Source: Clostridium saccharoperbutylacetonicum N1-4(HMT) (GTDB lineage Bacteria; Bacillota; Clostridia; Clostridiales; Clostridiaceae). Taken from it: a stretch of DNA of 64,000 nucleotides. The notes beneath the pieces are model-generated. The model was not told the origin of the DNA. It did not search any database and saw nothing but the letters and a program-made list of their open reading frames with translations. Within the stretch, counting starts at the first letter, position 1. Each line of letters opens with the position of its first letter. This document shows positions 36,427 to 46,285 of this stretch, piece by piece. The stretch covers positions 689,001 to 753,000 of the forward strand of contig NC_020291.1 in the NCBI RefSeq assembly GCF_000340885.1. Reading direction: 5' to 3'. Position numbers and translations under genes: made by a program.

Positions 36427-38424
36427 ATGAGAAGTATCAAAACAAAATTATCGGTATATTTTGGAATGCTAATTATAGGTATATGTTTAGCATTAGGAAT
36501 TATAGCATACTATACAGCTAATTCTGCATTAACAAATAATGCAAAGGAAATGTTGGCTAGCACTTCTATACAAGCAGCTAATGTAGTAGAAAGTCGTTTG
36601 AATGCTAATTACGACATATTAGAAACAATAAGTCAAAGAAGTGAATTACAAGATTTTAATATTCCACTTCAACAAAAAGCAGATCTATTGAAGGCAGAAG
36701 CAAAAAGGACAGGTTTTACAAGTCTTGGATTTGGGGATTTGAATGGCGATGCTTATACAATGACACTTGCTCATGTTGTACTAAAAGATAGACCATATTA
36801 TCAAGAAGCTTTGAAGGGAAATAGAGTTATAACAGATCCTATAGTTAGTAAAGAAAATGGAAAACTAATAATAAATATGGCAGTACCAATTAAAAATGCG
36901 GATGGACGTGTTATTGGTGTATTAGTAGGTAATAGAGATGTAGCTGAATTAAGTTCAATTGTAAGCGATATAACTGTTGGAAAAAGTGGAAAAAGTTTTA
37001 TTGTTAATAATGTAGGAATTACAGTTGCACATTATGATATAGATTCAGTTATGAATCAAAATAATATGATTGAAATGGGTGAAAAGGATCCGGCACTCCA
37101 AAGTTTGGCAAATGTTATTAAAGAAATGGTACAAGGTAAAATAGGAACTAGTGAATATACATATCAAGGTGAGAAAAAATATCTTGGATATGCTCCAATA
37201 AAGAATACTAGTTGGTCCATTGGTATCAATGTGCCTGAAAGTGAAGTTTTATCTCAATTAAATGTTTTAAAAATATCTATAGGTATAGCTTCAATTATTA
37301 TAGTGTTAATGGGACTAGCGTTAACTTACATTTTAGCAAGAATAATTTCAAAAGGTGTAACTAAAATTTCTGATTACTTGAAAGTTATTTCAAAAGGAGA
37401 TTTTACTGAAGAAGTTTCAGCAAAGGGACTAAAAGGTAAAGATGAAATTGGTGAAGCATTTAGATCAATAAAAGTTATGCAGAAGTCAATAATTGAAACA
37501 ATTGCATCTATTAAAGAAAATTCAAATAATATTGACTTGAAAGCAAATGATTTGTCAAAGGTTTCTGAACAAATGACAGATACAGCTGAAAATGTATCTA
37601 CCGCGATTCATGAGACTGCAAATGGTGTAAGCAATCAGGCAACTAATTTAATTGAAATAACAAATATATTAAATACATTTGGCAATAAGTTAGATTTGGT
37701 GGCTGAAGAAATTAAAACAATAGATGTAAAGTCAAATGGAATTACTAAAATGGCTGGTAGCAGTAATGAAGACATGAAGATGCTTATTGAATCAGTAAAT
37801 ATTGTAGGTTCTTCATTCAAAGAGTTTATGAATAAGATTGAAAAGTTAAACAAAAATATAGTTCAAATATCGGAAATTACAACATTGATAAATGATATAT
37901 CAGAACAAACAAATTTATTAGCACTTAATGCTGCAATAGAGGCAGCGAGAGCAGGAGAATCAGGAAAAGGATTTGCAGTTGTTGCTGAGGAGATTAGAAC
38001 TCTTGCAGAGCAGTCACAAGAATCTTCGAAGAATATAGATTCTTTAATTACTTCGATTTCCAGTGAAGCAAATGTAATTATAAAAAATACAGATGGTCTA
38101 AACAGTGAATTGGATAATCAAGTTGGAGTTATTAATACAGCACTCAAATCCTATGAAAATATAATATCTGAAATAAATGATATTGTGGCAAAAATAAAGA
38201 CTGCAAATTCTGCTGTTTTAGAAATAAACAAAGAAAAAAATGAGATTTCAGACAAAATAGAAAATACATCTGCCGTAGCGGAAGAGGTTTCTGCATCATC
38301 AGAAGAAATTGATGCTTCAACAGAAGAAATGAAATCTGCATCATCAGAGGTTTCTGAATCAGCAAATGATTTAAATATAATGACCCAAGAAATGATTCAA
38401 CAAGTTAATAAATTTAAAATATAA
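36427..38424 (+). CDS. Methyl-accepting chemotaxis protein with dCache-type sensor
   Basis: This is a transmembrane chemoreceptor. From ATG 36427 (RBS GGAAGGGGAG) the product is 665 residues: TM1 at about 10-32, a periplasmic-side double-Cache region to about 280 (with the motif [20 protein letters not shown]), TM2 at about 285-310, HAMP to about 365, then the methyl-accepting signalling domain. The conserved hairpin tip reads [20 protein letters not shown] with [18 protein letters not shown] after it. Upstream in-frame starts such as 36331 lack an RBS. A second chemoreceptor gene follows in the same direction, and both are bracketed by repeats A and B. Confidence 0.94.
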   Translation: MRSIKTKLSVYFGMLIIGICLALGIIAYYTANSALTNNAKEMLASTSIQAANVVESRLNANYDILETISQRSELQDFNIPLQQKADLLKAEAKRTGFTSLGFGDLNGDAYTMTLAHVVLKDRPYYQEALKGNRVITDPIVSKENGKLIINMAVPIKNADGRVIGVLVGNRDVAELSSIVSDITVGKSGKSFIVNNVGITVAHYDIDSVMNQNNMIEMGEKDPALQSLANVIKEMVQGKIGTSEYTYQGEKKYLGYAPIKNTSWSIGINVPESEVLSQLNVLKISIGIASIIIVLMGLALTYILARIISKGVTKISDYLKVISKGDFTEEVSAKGLKGKDEIGEAFRSIKVMQKSIIETIASIKENSNNIDLKANDLSKVSEQMTDTAENVSTAIHETANGVSNQATNLIEITNILNTFGNKLDLVAEEIKTIDVKSNGITKMAGSSNEDMKMLIESVNIVGSSFKEFMNKIEKLNKNIVQISEITTLINDISEQTNLLALNAAIEAARAGESGKGFAVVAEEIRTLAEQSQESSKNIDSLITSISSEANVIIKNTDGLNSELDNQVGVINTALKSYENIISEINDIVAKIKTANSAVLEINKEKNEISDKIENTSAVAEEVSASSEEIDASTEEMKSASSEVSESANDLNIMTQEMIQQVNKFKI

Positions 38425-38439
38425 ATAATTTAAAAGATA

Positions 38440-38481
38440 ACTCTTATAATAAGTTAATTATTATAAGGGTTTTCTTTTTTG
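38440..38481 (+). terminator. Intrinsic terminator of the first chemoreceptor gene
   Basis: AACTCTTATAATAA pairs with TTATTATAAGGGTT around GTTAA, followed by TTCTTTTTT. Confidence 0.88.
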
Positions 38482-38671
38482 ATAAATTTGTAATTAGTAT
38501 TAAGTATTGGTTGAGATGTGTAATTTTAATATTTTTTGTGGATTATCACAAAATTAAAAAAAACGTAGTATTGGTTAAATTTATATTATATAATCTACAT
38601 ATAGAATTGAATGGTTACTTTTTCGTTTAATGTAAACGATATCTAGTAACGTACACTTGGAGGGATGAGCA

Positions 38672-40798
38672 ATGAAAAAATATTTGAAGGATAAAAATAA
38701 GAAAGTACAAAAAAGTACTAAAAAAACGAAAGATAACAACATTCTATTTAAGTGTGAGCGTGTGATAAGAGGATCAAAGATTAAAGTAAGATTAATTATC
38801 TCTTATGGATTGTTAGTTTTAATTCCATTATTAATTATAGGAATATCATCAGTATTACAATCTAAAAGTGCTATGAATAATAAAATTTCTAATTTTTCAT
38901 CTCAGATTGTAACACAAATAGGAGTTAATATTTCTAATGAGATGAGTAATAACTCAAATCTTGTAAAAACAGTAACAACAGATCCTCAATTACAAGATTA
39001 TTTAGATAATAGATTAGTGAATGATTCTTTTTTAGATTTTTATAAAGTCAATAATCTTGCTAAGTCAATAGTAAGTAAGGCCAGCACAAGAAATGATATT
39101 ATGAGTTTAGGAATAATAAGCAGTGATAATACCAAAATAGGTAGTTTTTCAACTAAATTTACAGAAGATATAAGAAAAAATCTATCGACTCTATCAGAAA
39201 AAGGAAAAGGAAAATTTGTATGGAGCTTACAGAAGAATTCATCAGGATATAGTATATATACAACTGCACAAGTTAACTCGATGACTAGCAATAGAACTTT
39301 AGGAGTAGCCTTTGAAGAATTAAGCCCAAAAGTATTTTTTAATTTATTTAAGAATGTTGATTTGGGTGATGGGTCAGAGGTATTTATTGTTGATTCTAAT
39401 GGGATGATAATAGCATGTGAGGATGAAACATTAACAGGAACAGATTATAAAGATAAGAGTGTAATTGAAAAAATAATGGATACAGAAAAAAATATAGATG
39501 GTAGTGATGATTCAACAAAATCACAAAAGAGAAGTTTTACAACAAGTGATGGTCAAGCATTGGTTTCATATACACCTTTAAGCGGTTCAGATTGGTATAT
39601 TGTAGGTAGAATCCCATATAGTTATTTAAATTCAGAATCTAATGTTTTGAGAAATAGTAATTTAATAGTTGGATTAATTTCATTTATACTAGCTATGCTT
39701 GTTGCTTTAGTAGTATCAAGGAGCATATCAAATCCTTTAGAAAAGCTAGTTGGACTTATGAATAAGGCAAAAGAAGGGGATTTAGCTATACAAATAGTGG
39801 ATAATAGCAAAGATGAAATTGGTGAAGTAATAAGTGCATTTAATGATATGGTAAAAAAGATAAATACATTAATTGGCGAGGTTAAGCTATTAGCTGAAAA
39901 TGTATCAAATAATACACAAATAATTACAGAAGTTTCAGAACATTCTTGTGCATCCTCAGAAGAAATTGCAGCAACAATGGGTGAAATTACAAGTGGTGCA
40001 TCAGATCAGGCTGTTAGTGTTGCTGAGGGAATGAATTATATGAATAAATTGGCTCAAGAAATAAATATGGTAAATGGTAAAACACAAAAGGTATCAACAG
40101 TTTTAGAAAAAACAAAACAAATGAAGAAGGATGCTATAATATCAGTTGAAACATTAAATAGTAAAGCACAGAAAACAAATGAAGAATCAGCTAAAATTGT
40201 TGGAGATGTTAATGATTTGAACTCTAATATCAAAGATATAAAGGCAATTGTAAAATTGATCGTTGATATAGCAGAACAGACTAATTTACTATCATTAAAT
40301 GCAGCAATAGAAGCTGCAAGGGCTGGTGAGTCAGGAAAGGGATTTGCTGTTGTTGCAGAAGAAGTTCGAAAGTTAGCAGATCAATCAAAAGAATCATCAA
40401 TTAAAATTAATAAAATTATAAATGATATTCAACATAAGGCAGAAGTTGTAGTAAAAGAAGCTACTAATTCTAGTGTTATAATGGAAGAACAAATGAGTGC
40501 TGTAGAACAGACCGATACTGCATTTAAAACAATATTTGAAGGTATGGATCAAATAGAAGATCAATTGAAGGAAATGGTAACATCAATTAATGAAATAGTT
40601 TCATCCAAAGATAAGACTAAAGTGGCTATGGAGAATATTTCTTCTGTTTCAGAAGAAACTGTTGCAACCACAGAACAGGTATCAGAAGCAACACAGGAAC
40701 AAATTACAGGAAGCCAGAAAGTTGCAGAATTTGCTCAAGAATTAAATGAAGTAGTTCAAAAATTAAATGATGCTATATCACAATTTAAAGTGAAATAA
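38672..40798 (+). CDS. Methyl-accepting chemotaxis protein with large extracellular sensor
   Basis: This 708-residue receptor has a Lys-rich N-terminal tail of about 45 residues before TM1 (about 46-68), a Cache-like sensor region to about 330, TM2 near 331-350 followed by HAMP ([20 protein letters not shown]), and a signalling domain whose tip reads [20 protein letters not shown]. The basic extension before TM1 is unusual for chemoreceptors. GGAGGGATGAGC precedes the start. It is not a simple duplicate of the upstream receptor, since the sensor regions differ. Ligands are unknown. Repeat copy B begins within 6 bases of its stop. Confidence 0.94.
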   Translation: MKKYLKDKNKKVQKSTKKTKDNNILFKCERVIRGSKIKVRLIISYGLLVLIPLLIIGISSVLQSKSAMNNKISNFSSQIVTQIGVNISNEMSNNSNLVKTVTTDPQLQDYLDNRLVNDSFLDFYKVNNLAKSIVSKASTRNDIMSLGIISSDNTKIGSFSTKFTEDIRKNLSTLSEKGKGKFVWSLQKNSSGYSIYTTAQVNSMTSNRTLGVAFEELSPKVFFNLFKNVDLGDGSEVFIVDSNGMIIACEDETLTGTDYKDKSVIEKIMDTEKNIDGSDDSTKSQKRSFTTSDGQALVSYTPLSGSDWYIVGRIPYSYLNSESNVLRNSNLIVGLISFILAMLVALVVSRSISNPLEKLVGLMNKAKEGDLAIQIVDNSKDEIGEVISAFNDMVKKINTLIGEVKLLAENVSNNTQIITEVSEHSCASSEEIAATMGEITSGASDQAVSVAEGMNYMNKLAQEINMVNGKTQKVSTVLEKTKQMKKDAIISVETLNSKAQKTNEESAKIVGDVNDLNSNIKDIKAIVKLIVDIAEQTNLLSLNAAIEAARAGESGKGFAVVAEEVRKLADQSKESSIKINKIINDIQHKAEVVVKEATNSSVIMEEQMSAVEQTDTAFKTIFEGMDQIEDQLKEMVTSINEIVSSKDKTKVAMENISSVSEETVATTEQVSEATQEQITGSQKVAEFAQELNEVVQKLNDAISQFKVK

Positions 40799-40804
40799 AG
40801 TGTT

Positions 40805-41090
40805 ATAGATATCCAAATAAAGAATTAGACTTATGCAACAATTACCGAAATATGATACAATTATCTTCCGCAGGACTAGTGAAATTTTCGCTGGAAGGTT
40901 CTAAATGTGGGCTTGTCGTCATTTCAGCGTGTTCCAGATGTAAAATCCTGGACAAGCTGAAAATGAAACAAGCCCACATTAATACCCTTCAACAGCTCAA
41001 TTTCACATGCCTGCTCCAGAAAAAATGTATCATATTTCTAGTGTAGTTTAGTAATTTTAATTTCTAAATAGTGCATACATATTCCATTTA
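40805..41090 (+). repeat. Folded MITE-like repeat, copy B
   Basis: Copy B starts ATAGATATCC 6 bases after the second chemoreceptor stop codon. It shares the complete palindromic core with copy D. The right end after GTGTAGT is diverged and the closing GATATCTAT is not found, so the end is approximate. The rest of the 497-base gap to ogt is featureless AT-rich sequence. Confidence 0.85.
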
Positions 41091-41295
41091 TATTGTTTTT
41101 TTATAAATAAGCAGGTAAATTAATGTTATGTATAAGTTCTAATTAATATTGTACATATTAATTCAAGAAGTAGCAAAGGGATTTACTAATTGATTAATAA
41201 TTGAATAAGGATAATTGGAATATATATATAAATTTTTTGGGGGGTAATATAATTTAGCTGTTAATAAATAATAATAATTTGAAATGGGGAGTATA

Positions 41296-41775
41296 ATGAA
41301 AAATATATTTTATTATGAAAGTAAAATTGGATTAATTAAAATAGAAGAAAGTGGAATATCAGTAACAAAATTAGATTTTGTAAGTAATAATGATAAAGAG
41401 AATATTATAGAAGGAAGTAAAACTGAATTGCTAATTGAAATAGTAAAGCAATTAGACGAATATTTTGATGGAACACGCAAAGTTTTTGATTTACCCATTG
41501 AACCAGAAGGAACGGAATTTCAAAAGAAAGTTTGGAAAGCATTAATAGAAATCCCATATGGAGAAACAAAAAGTTACGGTGAAATTGCTAAAATAATCGG
41601 AAATGATAAGGCAGCAAGAGCTGTTGGAATGGCTAATAACAAAAATCCTATAGCAATTATTATTCCATGCCATAGGGTTATTGGAGCTAATGGAAATTTA
41701 GTTGGTTACGCAGGAGGACTTGAATTAAAGGAAAAGCTTCTTGAATTAGAAAAGAGGAGTATTATAGTTGAATAA
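41296..41775 (+). CDS. ogt: Methylated-DNA--protein-cysteine methyltransferase
   Basis: This suicide enzyme removes alkyl groups from O6-alkylguanine in DNA. The 160-residue product has the DNA-binding helix region EFQKKVWKALIEIPYGETKS and the active-site Cys125 in IIIPCHRVIGANGNLVGYAGG. The N-terminal domain is short, as in Ogt forms, with no AdaA domain. I start at ATG 41296 because the in-frame ATG at 41284 overlaps the GGGGAG ribosome binding site. It precedes nfo by 39 bases, giving a small DNA-repair pair. Confidence 0.95.
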   Translation: MKNIFYYESKIGLIKIEESGISVTKLDFVSNNDKENIIEGSKTELLIEIVKQLDEYFDGTRKVFDLPIEPEGTEFQKKVWKALIEIPYGETKSYGEIAKIIGNDKAARAVGMANNKNPIAIIIPCHRVIGANGNLVGYAGGLELKEKLLELEKRSIIVE

Positions 41776-41814
41776 TACTTATAAAATTATGATTTAAGAT
41801 AGGGAGGAAATAAG

Positions 41815-42645
41815 ATGCTAAAGATAGGATGTCATCTGTCAAATTCAAAGGGATTTAGAAACATGGGCATTGAGGCTCTTAAAATAGGAGGGAATACCTT
41901 TCAGTTTTTCACTCGAAATCCAAGAGGAAGTAAAGCAAAAGCTATAAACGAAGAAGATGTAGCTGAATTTTTAAAATTAGCTAAGGAAAATAATTTTGTG
42001 AAAATATTAGGGCATGCACCGTATACTTTAAATGCATGTTCAGCTGATGAAAATACAAGGATTTTTGCAAAAGAGGTGATGGAAGACGACTTAGCTAGAA
42101 TGGAATACATACCAAATAACTTTTATAATTTTCATCCAGGTAGCCACGTTAAACAAGGGGTAGAAGTCGGGATTAAATATATCTCTGATATGTTGAATAA
42201 AGTTTTGAAACCGGATCAAACAACAACAGTATTACTTGAAACAATGGCTGGAAAAGGAACTGAAATTGGACGCACCTTTGAAGAATTAAGAGAAATATTA
42301 AATCGTGTGGAATTATCAGATAAGATGGGTGTATGCATGGATACTTGCCATGTACATGATGCTGGGTATGATATTGTTAATGATTTAGATGGAGTTCTAG
42401 AAAAATTTGATAATGTAATTGGATTAAATAGATTATGTGCTATTCATTTAAACGACAGTATGAATACATTGGAAAGTCATAAGGATAGACATGCAAAAAT
42501 AGGAGAAGGATTTATTGGATTAGAAGCTATTACAAACATAATTAATCATCCCAAATTAAAGAATATACCGTTCTTTTTGGAAACCCCAAATGAACTTGAT
42601 GGATATGCAAGAGAGATAGCATTATTAAAGAGTATATATAAATAA
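41815..42645 (+). CDS. nfo: Endonuclease IV
   Basis: Nfo is a metal-dependent apurinic/apyrimidinic endonuclease of base excision repair. The 276-residue product has the TIM-barrel zinc-ligand motifs of the family: [12 protein letters not shown] near residue 68, NFHPGSHV near residue 104, [13 protein letters not shown] near 141, [12 protein letters not shown] near 174 and HLNDSMN near 211, ending [30 protein letters not shown] precedes ATG 41815. It is paired with ogt and closed by a strong terminator. Confidence 0.97.
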   Translation: MLKIGCHLSNSKGFRNMGIEALKIGGNTFQFFTRNPRGSKAKAINEEDVAEFLKLAKENNFVKILGHAPYTLNACSADENTRIFAKEVMEDDLARMEYIPNNFYNFHPGSHVKQGVEVGIKYISDMLNKVLKPDQTTTVLLETMAGKGTEIGRTFEELREILNRVELSDKMGVCMDTCHVHDAGYDIVNDLDGVLEKFDNVIGLNRLCAIHLNDSMNTLESHKDRHAKIGEGFIGLEAITNIINHPKLKNIPFFLETPNELDGYAREIALLKSIYK

Positions 42646-42660
42646 TTAATTAAAATTATT

Positions 42661-42697
42661 AAAACGTCGTAATTTGATTATTACGTCGTTTTTTTTA
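42661..42697 (+). terminator. Intrinsic terminator of ogt-nfo
   Basis: AAAACGTCGTAAT (42661-42673) pairs perfectly with ATTACGTCGTTTT (42680-42692) and runs on into TTTT. Confidence 0.92.
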
Positions 42698-42798
42698 GGA
42701 AATTAAAGAATAATTTGAGTGAGATGTAGATGCACAATGAATAATCGTAGGCGTGAATTATTGAATGTAGAATAGGAGTAAAGTATTTTAAAGATAAT

Positions 42799-42839
42799 TA
42801 CTTAAAAGTGTTGAAAAAGTACTTAAAAGTGCTTATAAT
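42799..42839 (+). promoter_or_regulatory. Promoter with 21-bp-phased direct repeats, probable DeoR operator
   Basis: TTGAAA (42811-42816), a 17-base spacer and TATAAT (42834-42839) make a near-consensus promoter. TACTTAAAAGTG occurs twice, at 42799-42810 and 42820-42831, exactly 21 bases (two helical turns) apart and flanking the -35. This arrangement suits autoregulation by the downstream DeoR protein (inference). Confidence 0.7.
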
Positions 42840-42859
42840 TATTATAGGGAGGGAATAAT

Positions 42860-43453
42860 ATGGTTAATGAAAATGTTATTTTATCGTATAAAGAGAGACT
42901 AAATTTAAATATCAAAGAAAAGAAAAAAATAGTTGAAAAAGCTATGAAGTTTATTCACAATAATGGAAAATATTTTTTTGATGTTTCTACTAGTGTTCAA
43001 TTTCTTGCACAAGATTTAAATAAAGAAGTTACTGTATTTACTCATTCCTTAGATAATTTTAATATACTTTCAGAAAAATCAGATGTATTAGTAAATTTAA
43101 TATCTGGAGAGTTTAATGTTAGGAATCGTTTCTTTTATAGAACAGATTATGAAAAGTGCTTTGGTGAGGTTAAGTTTGATACAGCATTTTTAGGAGCTGG
43201 AGCTATAAAAAGTGATGGTATTTATTATGAAAATGAAGAAGATGCCCTTATCAAAAGAGAAGTTGTGAAAAGATCAAAAAAAGTAATTTTACTTGCAGAA
43301 CATCAGAAGTATGAAAAGATAGCTAAATACAAAGGTTTAGATTTAGATCAAGTTAACATTATTATTGTGGATCCAATATCAGTTTCTTTATTCAGATATA
43401 TTACAGCATCTCAAAATATTAATATTAATCCTAATAGCTTAGTCATTATATAA
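42860..43453 (+). CDS. DeoR-type sensor domain protein lacking the HTH
   Basis: The 197-residue product corresponds to the C-terminal sugar-phosphate-binding sensor of DeoR-family repressors (KKIVEKAMKFIHNNGKYFFD at the start of the fold, TVFTHSLDNFNIL, FDTAFLGAGAIKSDGIYYEN and KKVILLAEHQKYEK). The normal 60-residue N-terminal helix-turn-helix is absent; only about 18 residues precede the sensor. RBS AGGGAGGG and a clear promoter support this as a genuine start. It is 20 bases upstream of a full-length DeoR protein with the same sensor architecture. I infer a dimerisation partner or inducer-binding decoy; it could also be an independent isomerase-like protein. Confidence 0.8.
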   Translation: MVNENVILSYKERLNLNIKEKKKIVEKAMKFIHNNGKYFFDVSTSVQFLAQDLNKEVTVFTHSLDNFNILSEKSDVLVNLISGEFNVRNRFFYRTDYEKCFGEVKFDTAFLGAGAIKSDGIYYENEEDALIKREVVKRSKKVILLAEHQKYEKIAKYKGLDLDQVNIIIVDPISVSLFRYITASQNININPNSLVII

Positions 43454-43473
43454 ATTAAAAAGTGGGTGGTTTA

Positions 43474-44229
43474 ATGCATCAAGAAGAAAGAATTATAAAA
43501 GTATTAGCTTATTTAAATGAACATAACCATATGTCTATCCATGATATTTGTGAAATGTTTAATGTTTCAAGAGATACTGCTCGACGTGATATAGTTAGAC
43601 TCATAAATGAAGGAACAGCAATCAGGACTCATGGTGGAATTAGTCTACCAACTTTAAAAAATACAATAAAGGAATATAGAGAGCGAATAGAGGCTTATTC
43701 GGAGGAAAAGAAAATTATTGCTAAGAGAGCGATGAAATATATTGAGGAAGGAAAACATTATTTTTTTGATGTTTCAACTATAATAAGTCTTTTAGCACAG
43801 GAAATAAATAAACCTATTTGGGTACTCACACATTCATTAGATAATATTGAAATATTATCGGAGAAAAAAGATATTGAAGTACATTCTATTGGAGGGTGTC
43901 TTAATAAGCGAAATAGATTCTTTTATAAAGCAAACTATATAAGTTATCTTGAGAATATAAGACTTGATATTTCAATTTTAGGTGCAGCAGCCATAACAGA
44001 AGATGGAATATACTATGTAGATGAAGAAGATGCACTGGTTAAGCAAGCAGCTGTTAGAAAATCAAACTTTGTAGTGGTTTTAACTGAATATGAAAAATTT
44101 AAATTATTTAGTTATTATAAAGGAGTAAATTGGGAACAAATTGATGTCATAATTACTGATAAGCTGCCTCCTACAGTATTTGTAGATATAATAGAGGCAA
44201 ATGATATAAAATTAATAATTGCAAAATAG
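43474..44229 (+). CDS. DeoR-family transcriptional regulator
   Basis: The 251-residue regulator has an N-terminal DeoR helix-turn-helix (HMSIHDICEMFNVSRDTARR, then DIVRLINEGTAIRTHGG; residues about 18-55) and the C-terminal sensor domain (FDVSTIISLLAQEINKP to the end), which in this family binds a phosphorylated sugar. ATG 43474 follows GTGGGTGG by 4-5 bases; the in-frame GTG at 43462 overlaps it. It is cotranscribed with the HTH-less paralogue upstream and lies before a HAD phosphatase gene, a common pairing in sugar-phosphate metabolism. Confidence 0.93.
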   Translation: MHQEERIIKVLAYLNEHNHMSIHDICEMFNVSRDTARRDIVRLINEGTAIRTHGGISLPTLKNTIKEYRERIEAYSEEKKIIAKRAMKYIEEGKHYFFDVSTIISLLAQEINKPIWVLTHSLDNIEILSEKKDIEVHSIGGCLNKRNRFFYKANYISYLENIRLDISILGAAAITEDGIYYVDEEDALVKQAAVRKSNFVVVLTEYEKFKLFSYYKGVNWEQIDVIITDKLPPTVFVDIIEANDIKLIIAK

Positions 44230-44383
44230 AATAATATCTAAATTCAAAATTTCATATCTGTAGTGCTAATGACATTATATGGTAGTAATTAACGCAAGCT
44301 TATATCATAAAATAACGAAGTTAAAATACTTATATAATTAAGGCTAATAAATTGATTTTTAAATAGTATTAGGAGTTGAGGTT

Positions 44384-45202
44384 ATGAAAAATTTTAAAAT
44401 GGTATGTTTGGATATTGATGGAACCCTGCTAAATTCTCAGCATGAGATAACAGATAAGGTGAAAAATACAATTAAAGTGATTGCAAATGAAAAAAAGATA
44501 CCTGTAATTTTAGTTTCAGCTAGAATGCCCAAAGGAATAACTTTCTTGCAAAAGATATTAGAAATACAAGAGCCAATAATTTGTTATAGTGGTGCTTTAA
44601 TCTTAGATAAAGATAATAATGTTTTAGCAAATGAATTTATAGATGCAAGTAAGCTTGAGGAAGTATATAAATTAGTTGATGAATATAATATACATATGAG
44701 TGTGTACAAAGATGATGAGTGGTACATAAAAGAAATGGATTACTGGGCAAAACAAGAAACTGAAATAACTAACATCACCCCGAATATAGTAGATTTTGAA
44801 GACTTAATACAATTGTGGAAGGCAGATGGGACTGGTCCAAATAAGATTTTGTGTATGGCAAATCCTAATGAAATAAGTTTATTAAAAGAGAGTATTAATT
44901 CTGATGGCCTGAATATATATCCATCCAAACCAACATATTTAGAAATCATGCCAAATAGGACATCTAAAACTTCTGCAATTAATTGCTTACAAAAGAAATT
45001 AATTGTTCAGCAAGAAGAAATAATAGCTATTGGAGACAACTATAATGATATAGATATGCTAAAATACGCAGGACTTGGAATAGCCATGGGAAATGCACCA
45101 GATGAAGTAAAAAAGTGTGCAAACTGTGTTACCTTAACAAATGATGAAGATGGAGTTGCCGAAGCTTTAAAAAAAGTCTTTACACAAATTAATTTGGTAT
45201 AA
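44384..45202 (+). CDS. Cof-type HAD-superfamily phosphatase
   Basis: The 272-residue protein is a Cof/YidA-like (HAD IIB cap) hydrolase, a class that dephosphorylates sugar phosphates and related metabolites. Motif I MVCLDIDGTLLNSQHEIT is at residues 5-22, motif II LVSARMP near 45, and motif IV AIGDNYNDIDMLKYAGLGIA near 217-236. The catalytic Asp pair is intact. RBS TAGGAG lies upstream of ATG 44384. The 154-base gap after the DeoR gene leaves it unclear whether they share a transcript. A bidirectional terminator follows. Confidence 0.93.
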   Translation: MKNFKMVCLDIDGTLLNSQHEITDKVKNTIKVIANEKKIPVILVSARMPKGITFLQKILEIQEPIICYSGALILDKDNNVLANEFIDASKLEEVYKLVDEYNIHMSVYKDDEWYIKEMDYWAKQETEITNITPNIVDFEDLIQLWKADGTGPNKILCMANPNEISLLKESINSDGLNIYPSKPTYLEIMPNRTSKTSAINCLQKKLIVQQEEIIAIGDNYNDIDMLKYAGLGIAMGNAPDEVKKCANCVTLTNDEDGVAEALKKVFTQINLV

Positions 45203-45210
45203 TATTAGAA

Positions 45211-45258
45211 CTTATAGGCCTCTTATTTTGTATAAAATAAGAGGCCTATAACTTTTTT
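45211..45258. terminator. Strong bidirectional terminator
   Basis: TTATAGGCCTCTTATTTT pairs with AAAATAAGAGGCCTATAA around a GTAT loop, an 18-bp perfect stem with T runs outside, between the convergent HAD and IclR genes. Confidence 0.93.
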
Positions 45259-45268
45259 AGTTACACAG

Positions 45269-46066
45269 CTAAGATGGAAGATACCCCATTAATTTGCTTA
45301 TATTTCTTGAAACCGTCATAAACTCATCTTTATATTTAAGGAGGTCATCCATTGAATTAAATAAAGTGACTGATGAAAGGCTTGTTGCAGCTATGATTTT
45401 ATTGGTTCTATCAAAAATTGGAACAGCTATACAAATCACACCAGTATCATATTCTATATTGTCGAGTGCATATAAATTCTTTCTTATTTCATGAATTTCC
45501 TGTAGTAAAACATCTATAGAAGTTATAGTATTTTCAGCATATTTGATAAAGTTGGTATCTTTCAATATATTTCTTATTTCATCATCAGTGAATTGTGACA
45601 ATAAAAGTTTTCCAGAGGCAGTACAATAGGTCGGAGCTTTTTTTCCAATACTTGATGACATAGTTATATTTCTATTTGTATTTTCAGACGATACTTTATC
45701 TACATAAATTATATTTGAGAAGGATTCATCAGGAACACAAAGGTGTATAACCTCATCAAATTTATTTGCAAATTCGTAAATATAGGGTCTAGCAATATTT
45801 ATTAAATCCATGCTGCTTATTATTGAAGCTGATAAATTTAGAATTTTAATTCCAAGTTGATATTTGTCAGTTTCTTTATTTTGAGTTACATATTCTTTAG
45901 ATTTTAATGTTGTAATAATTCTATGGATAGTACTTTTGCTTAATCCTAAATTTTTTGATAATTCCATTATGCCACAACCTTTTGGATATTGAGCTAGAGA
46001 ATCTAGTATATCTAAGGCACGCTCTACTGATTGAACTAAATTAGAATTATTTGAGTCTTCAGCCAT
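45269..46066 (-). CDS. IclR-family (KdgR-like) regulator of the KDG operon
   Basis: The 265-residue protein has an N-terminal winged helix (SVERALDILDSLAQYPKGCG, then LSKNLGLSKSTIHRIITTL; about residues 13-55) and a C-terminal IclR effector domain with APTYCTASGKLLLSQFTDDE near residues 134-153. It is divergent from kduD-kdgK-kdgA, and the intergenic region carries an inverted repeat TGTTCC-N7-GGAACA, so local repression relieved by a uronate intermediate such as KDG is likely (inference from IclR/KdgR systems). RBS AGGAGGATT lies upstream of the start on the minus strand. Confidence 0.93.
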   Translation of the reverse strand: MAEDSNNSNLVQSVERALDILDSLAQYPKGCGIMELSKNLGLSKSTIHRIITTLKSKEYVTQNKETDKYQLGIKILNLSASIISSMDLINIARPYIYEFANKFDEVIHLCVPDESFSNIIYVDKVSSENTNRNITMSSSIGKKAPTYCTASGKLLLSQFTDDEIRNILKDTNFIKYAENTITSIDVLLQEIHEIRKNLYALDNIEYDTGVICIAVPIFDRTNKIIAATSLSSVTLFNSMDDLLKYKDEFMTVSRNISKLMGYLPS

Positions 46067-46161
46067 GTTAATCCTCCTGTCAATTATATCTTTATATTAC
46101 ATTGTAATAGCTAATGCAGATTTTAACAAATAAAAAATTTATTTTTTCCTATAACTCTTCA

Positions 46162-46230
46162 TTGACAATTAGTGAGGATAATATTAAAATTAAGTTAGAA
46201 AAATGAAACGTTGTTCCACAATGCGGAACA
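46162..46230 (+). promoter_or_regulatory. kduD promoter and IclR-type operator
   Basis: TTGACA (46162-46167), a 17-base spacer and TAAAAT (46185-46190) form the promoter. The inverted repeat TGTTCC (46212-46217) / GGAACA (46225-46230) lies about 15 bases after the expected transcription start, a position suited to repression by blocking elongation or initiation. Confidence 0.7.
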
Positions 46231-46285
46231 TTATATGCTTAATATTTTTAAACCTCAAATAAAAATAGTATGGAGGCGAAAGAAA

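Noticed and set aside
40852..41046. 64-codon frame inside repeat copy B
   Set aside because: It is not conserved in copies C and D and lies in the palindromic core.
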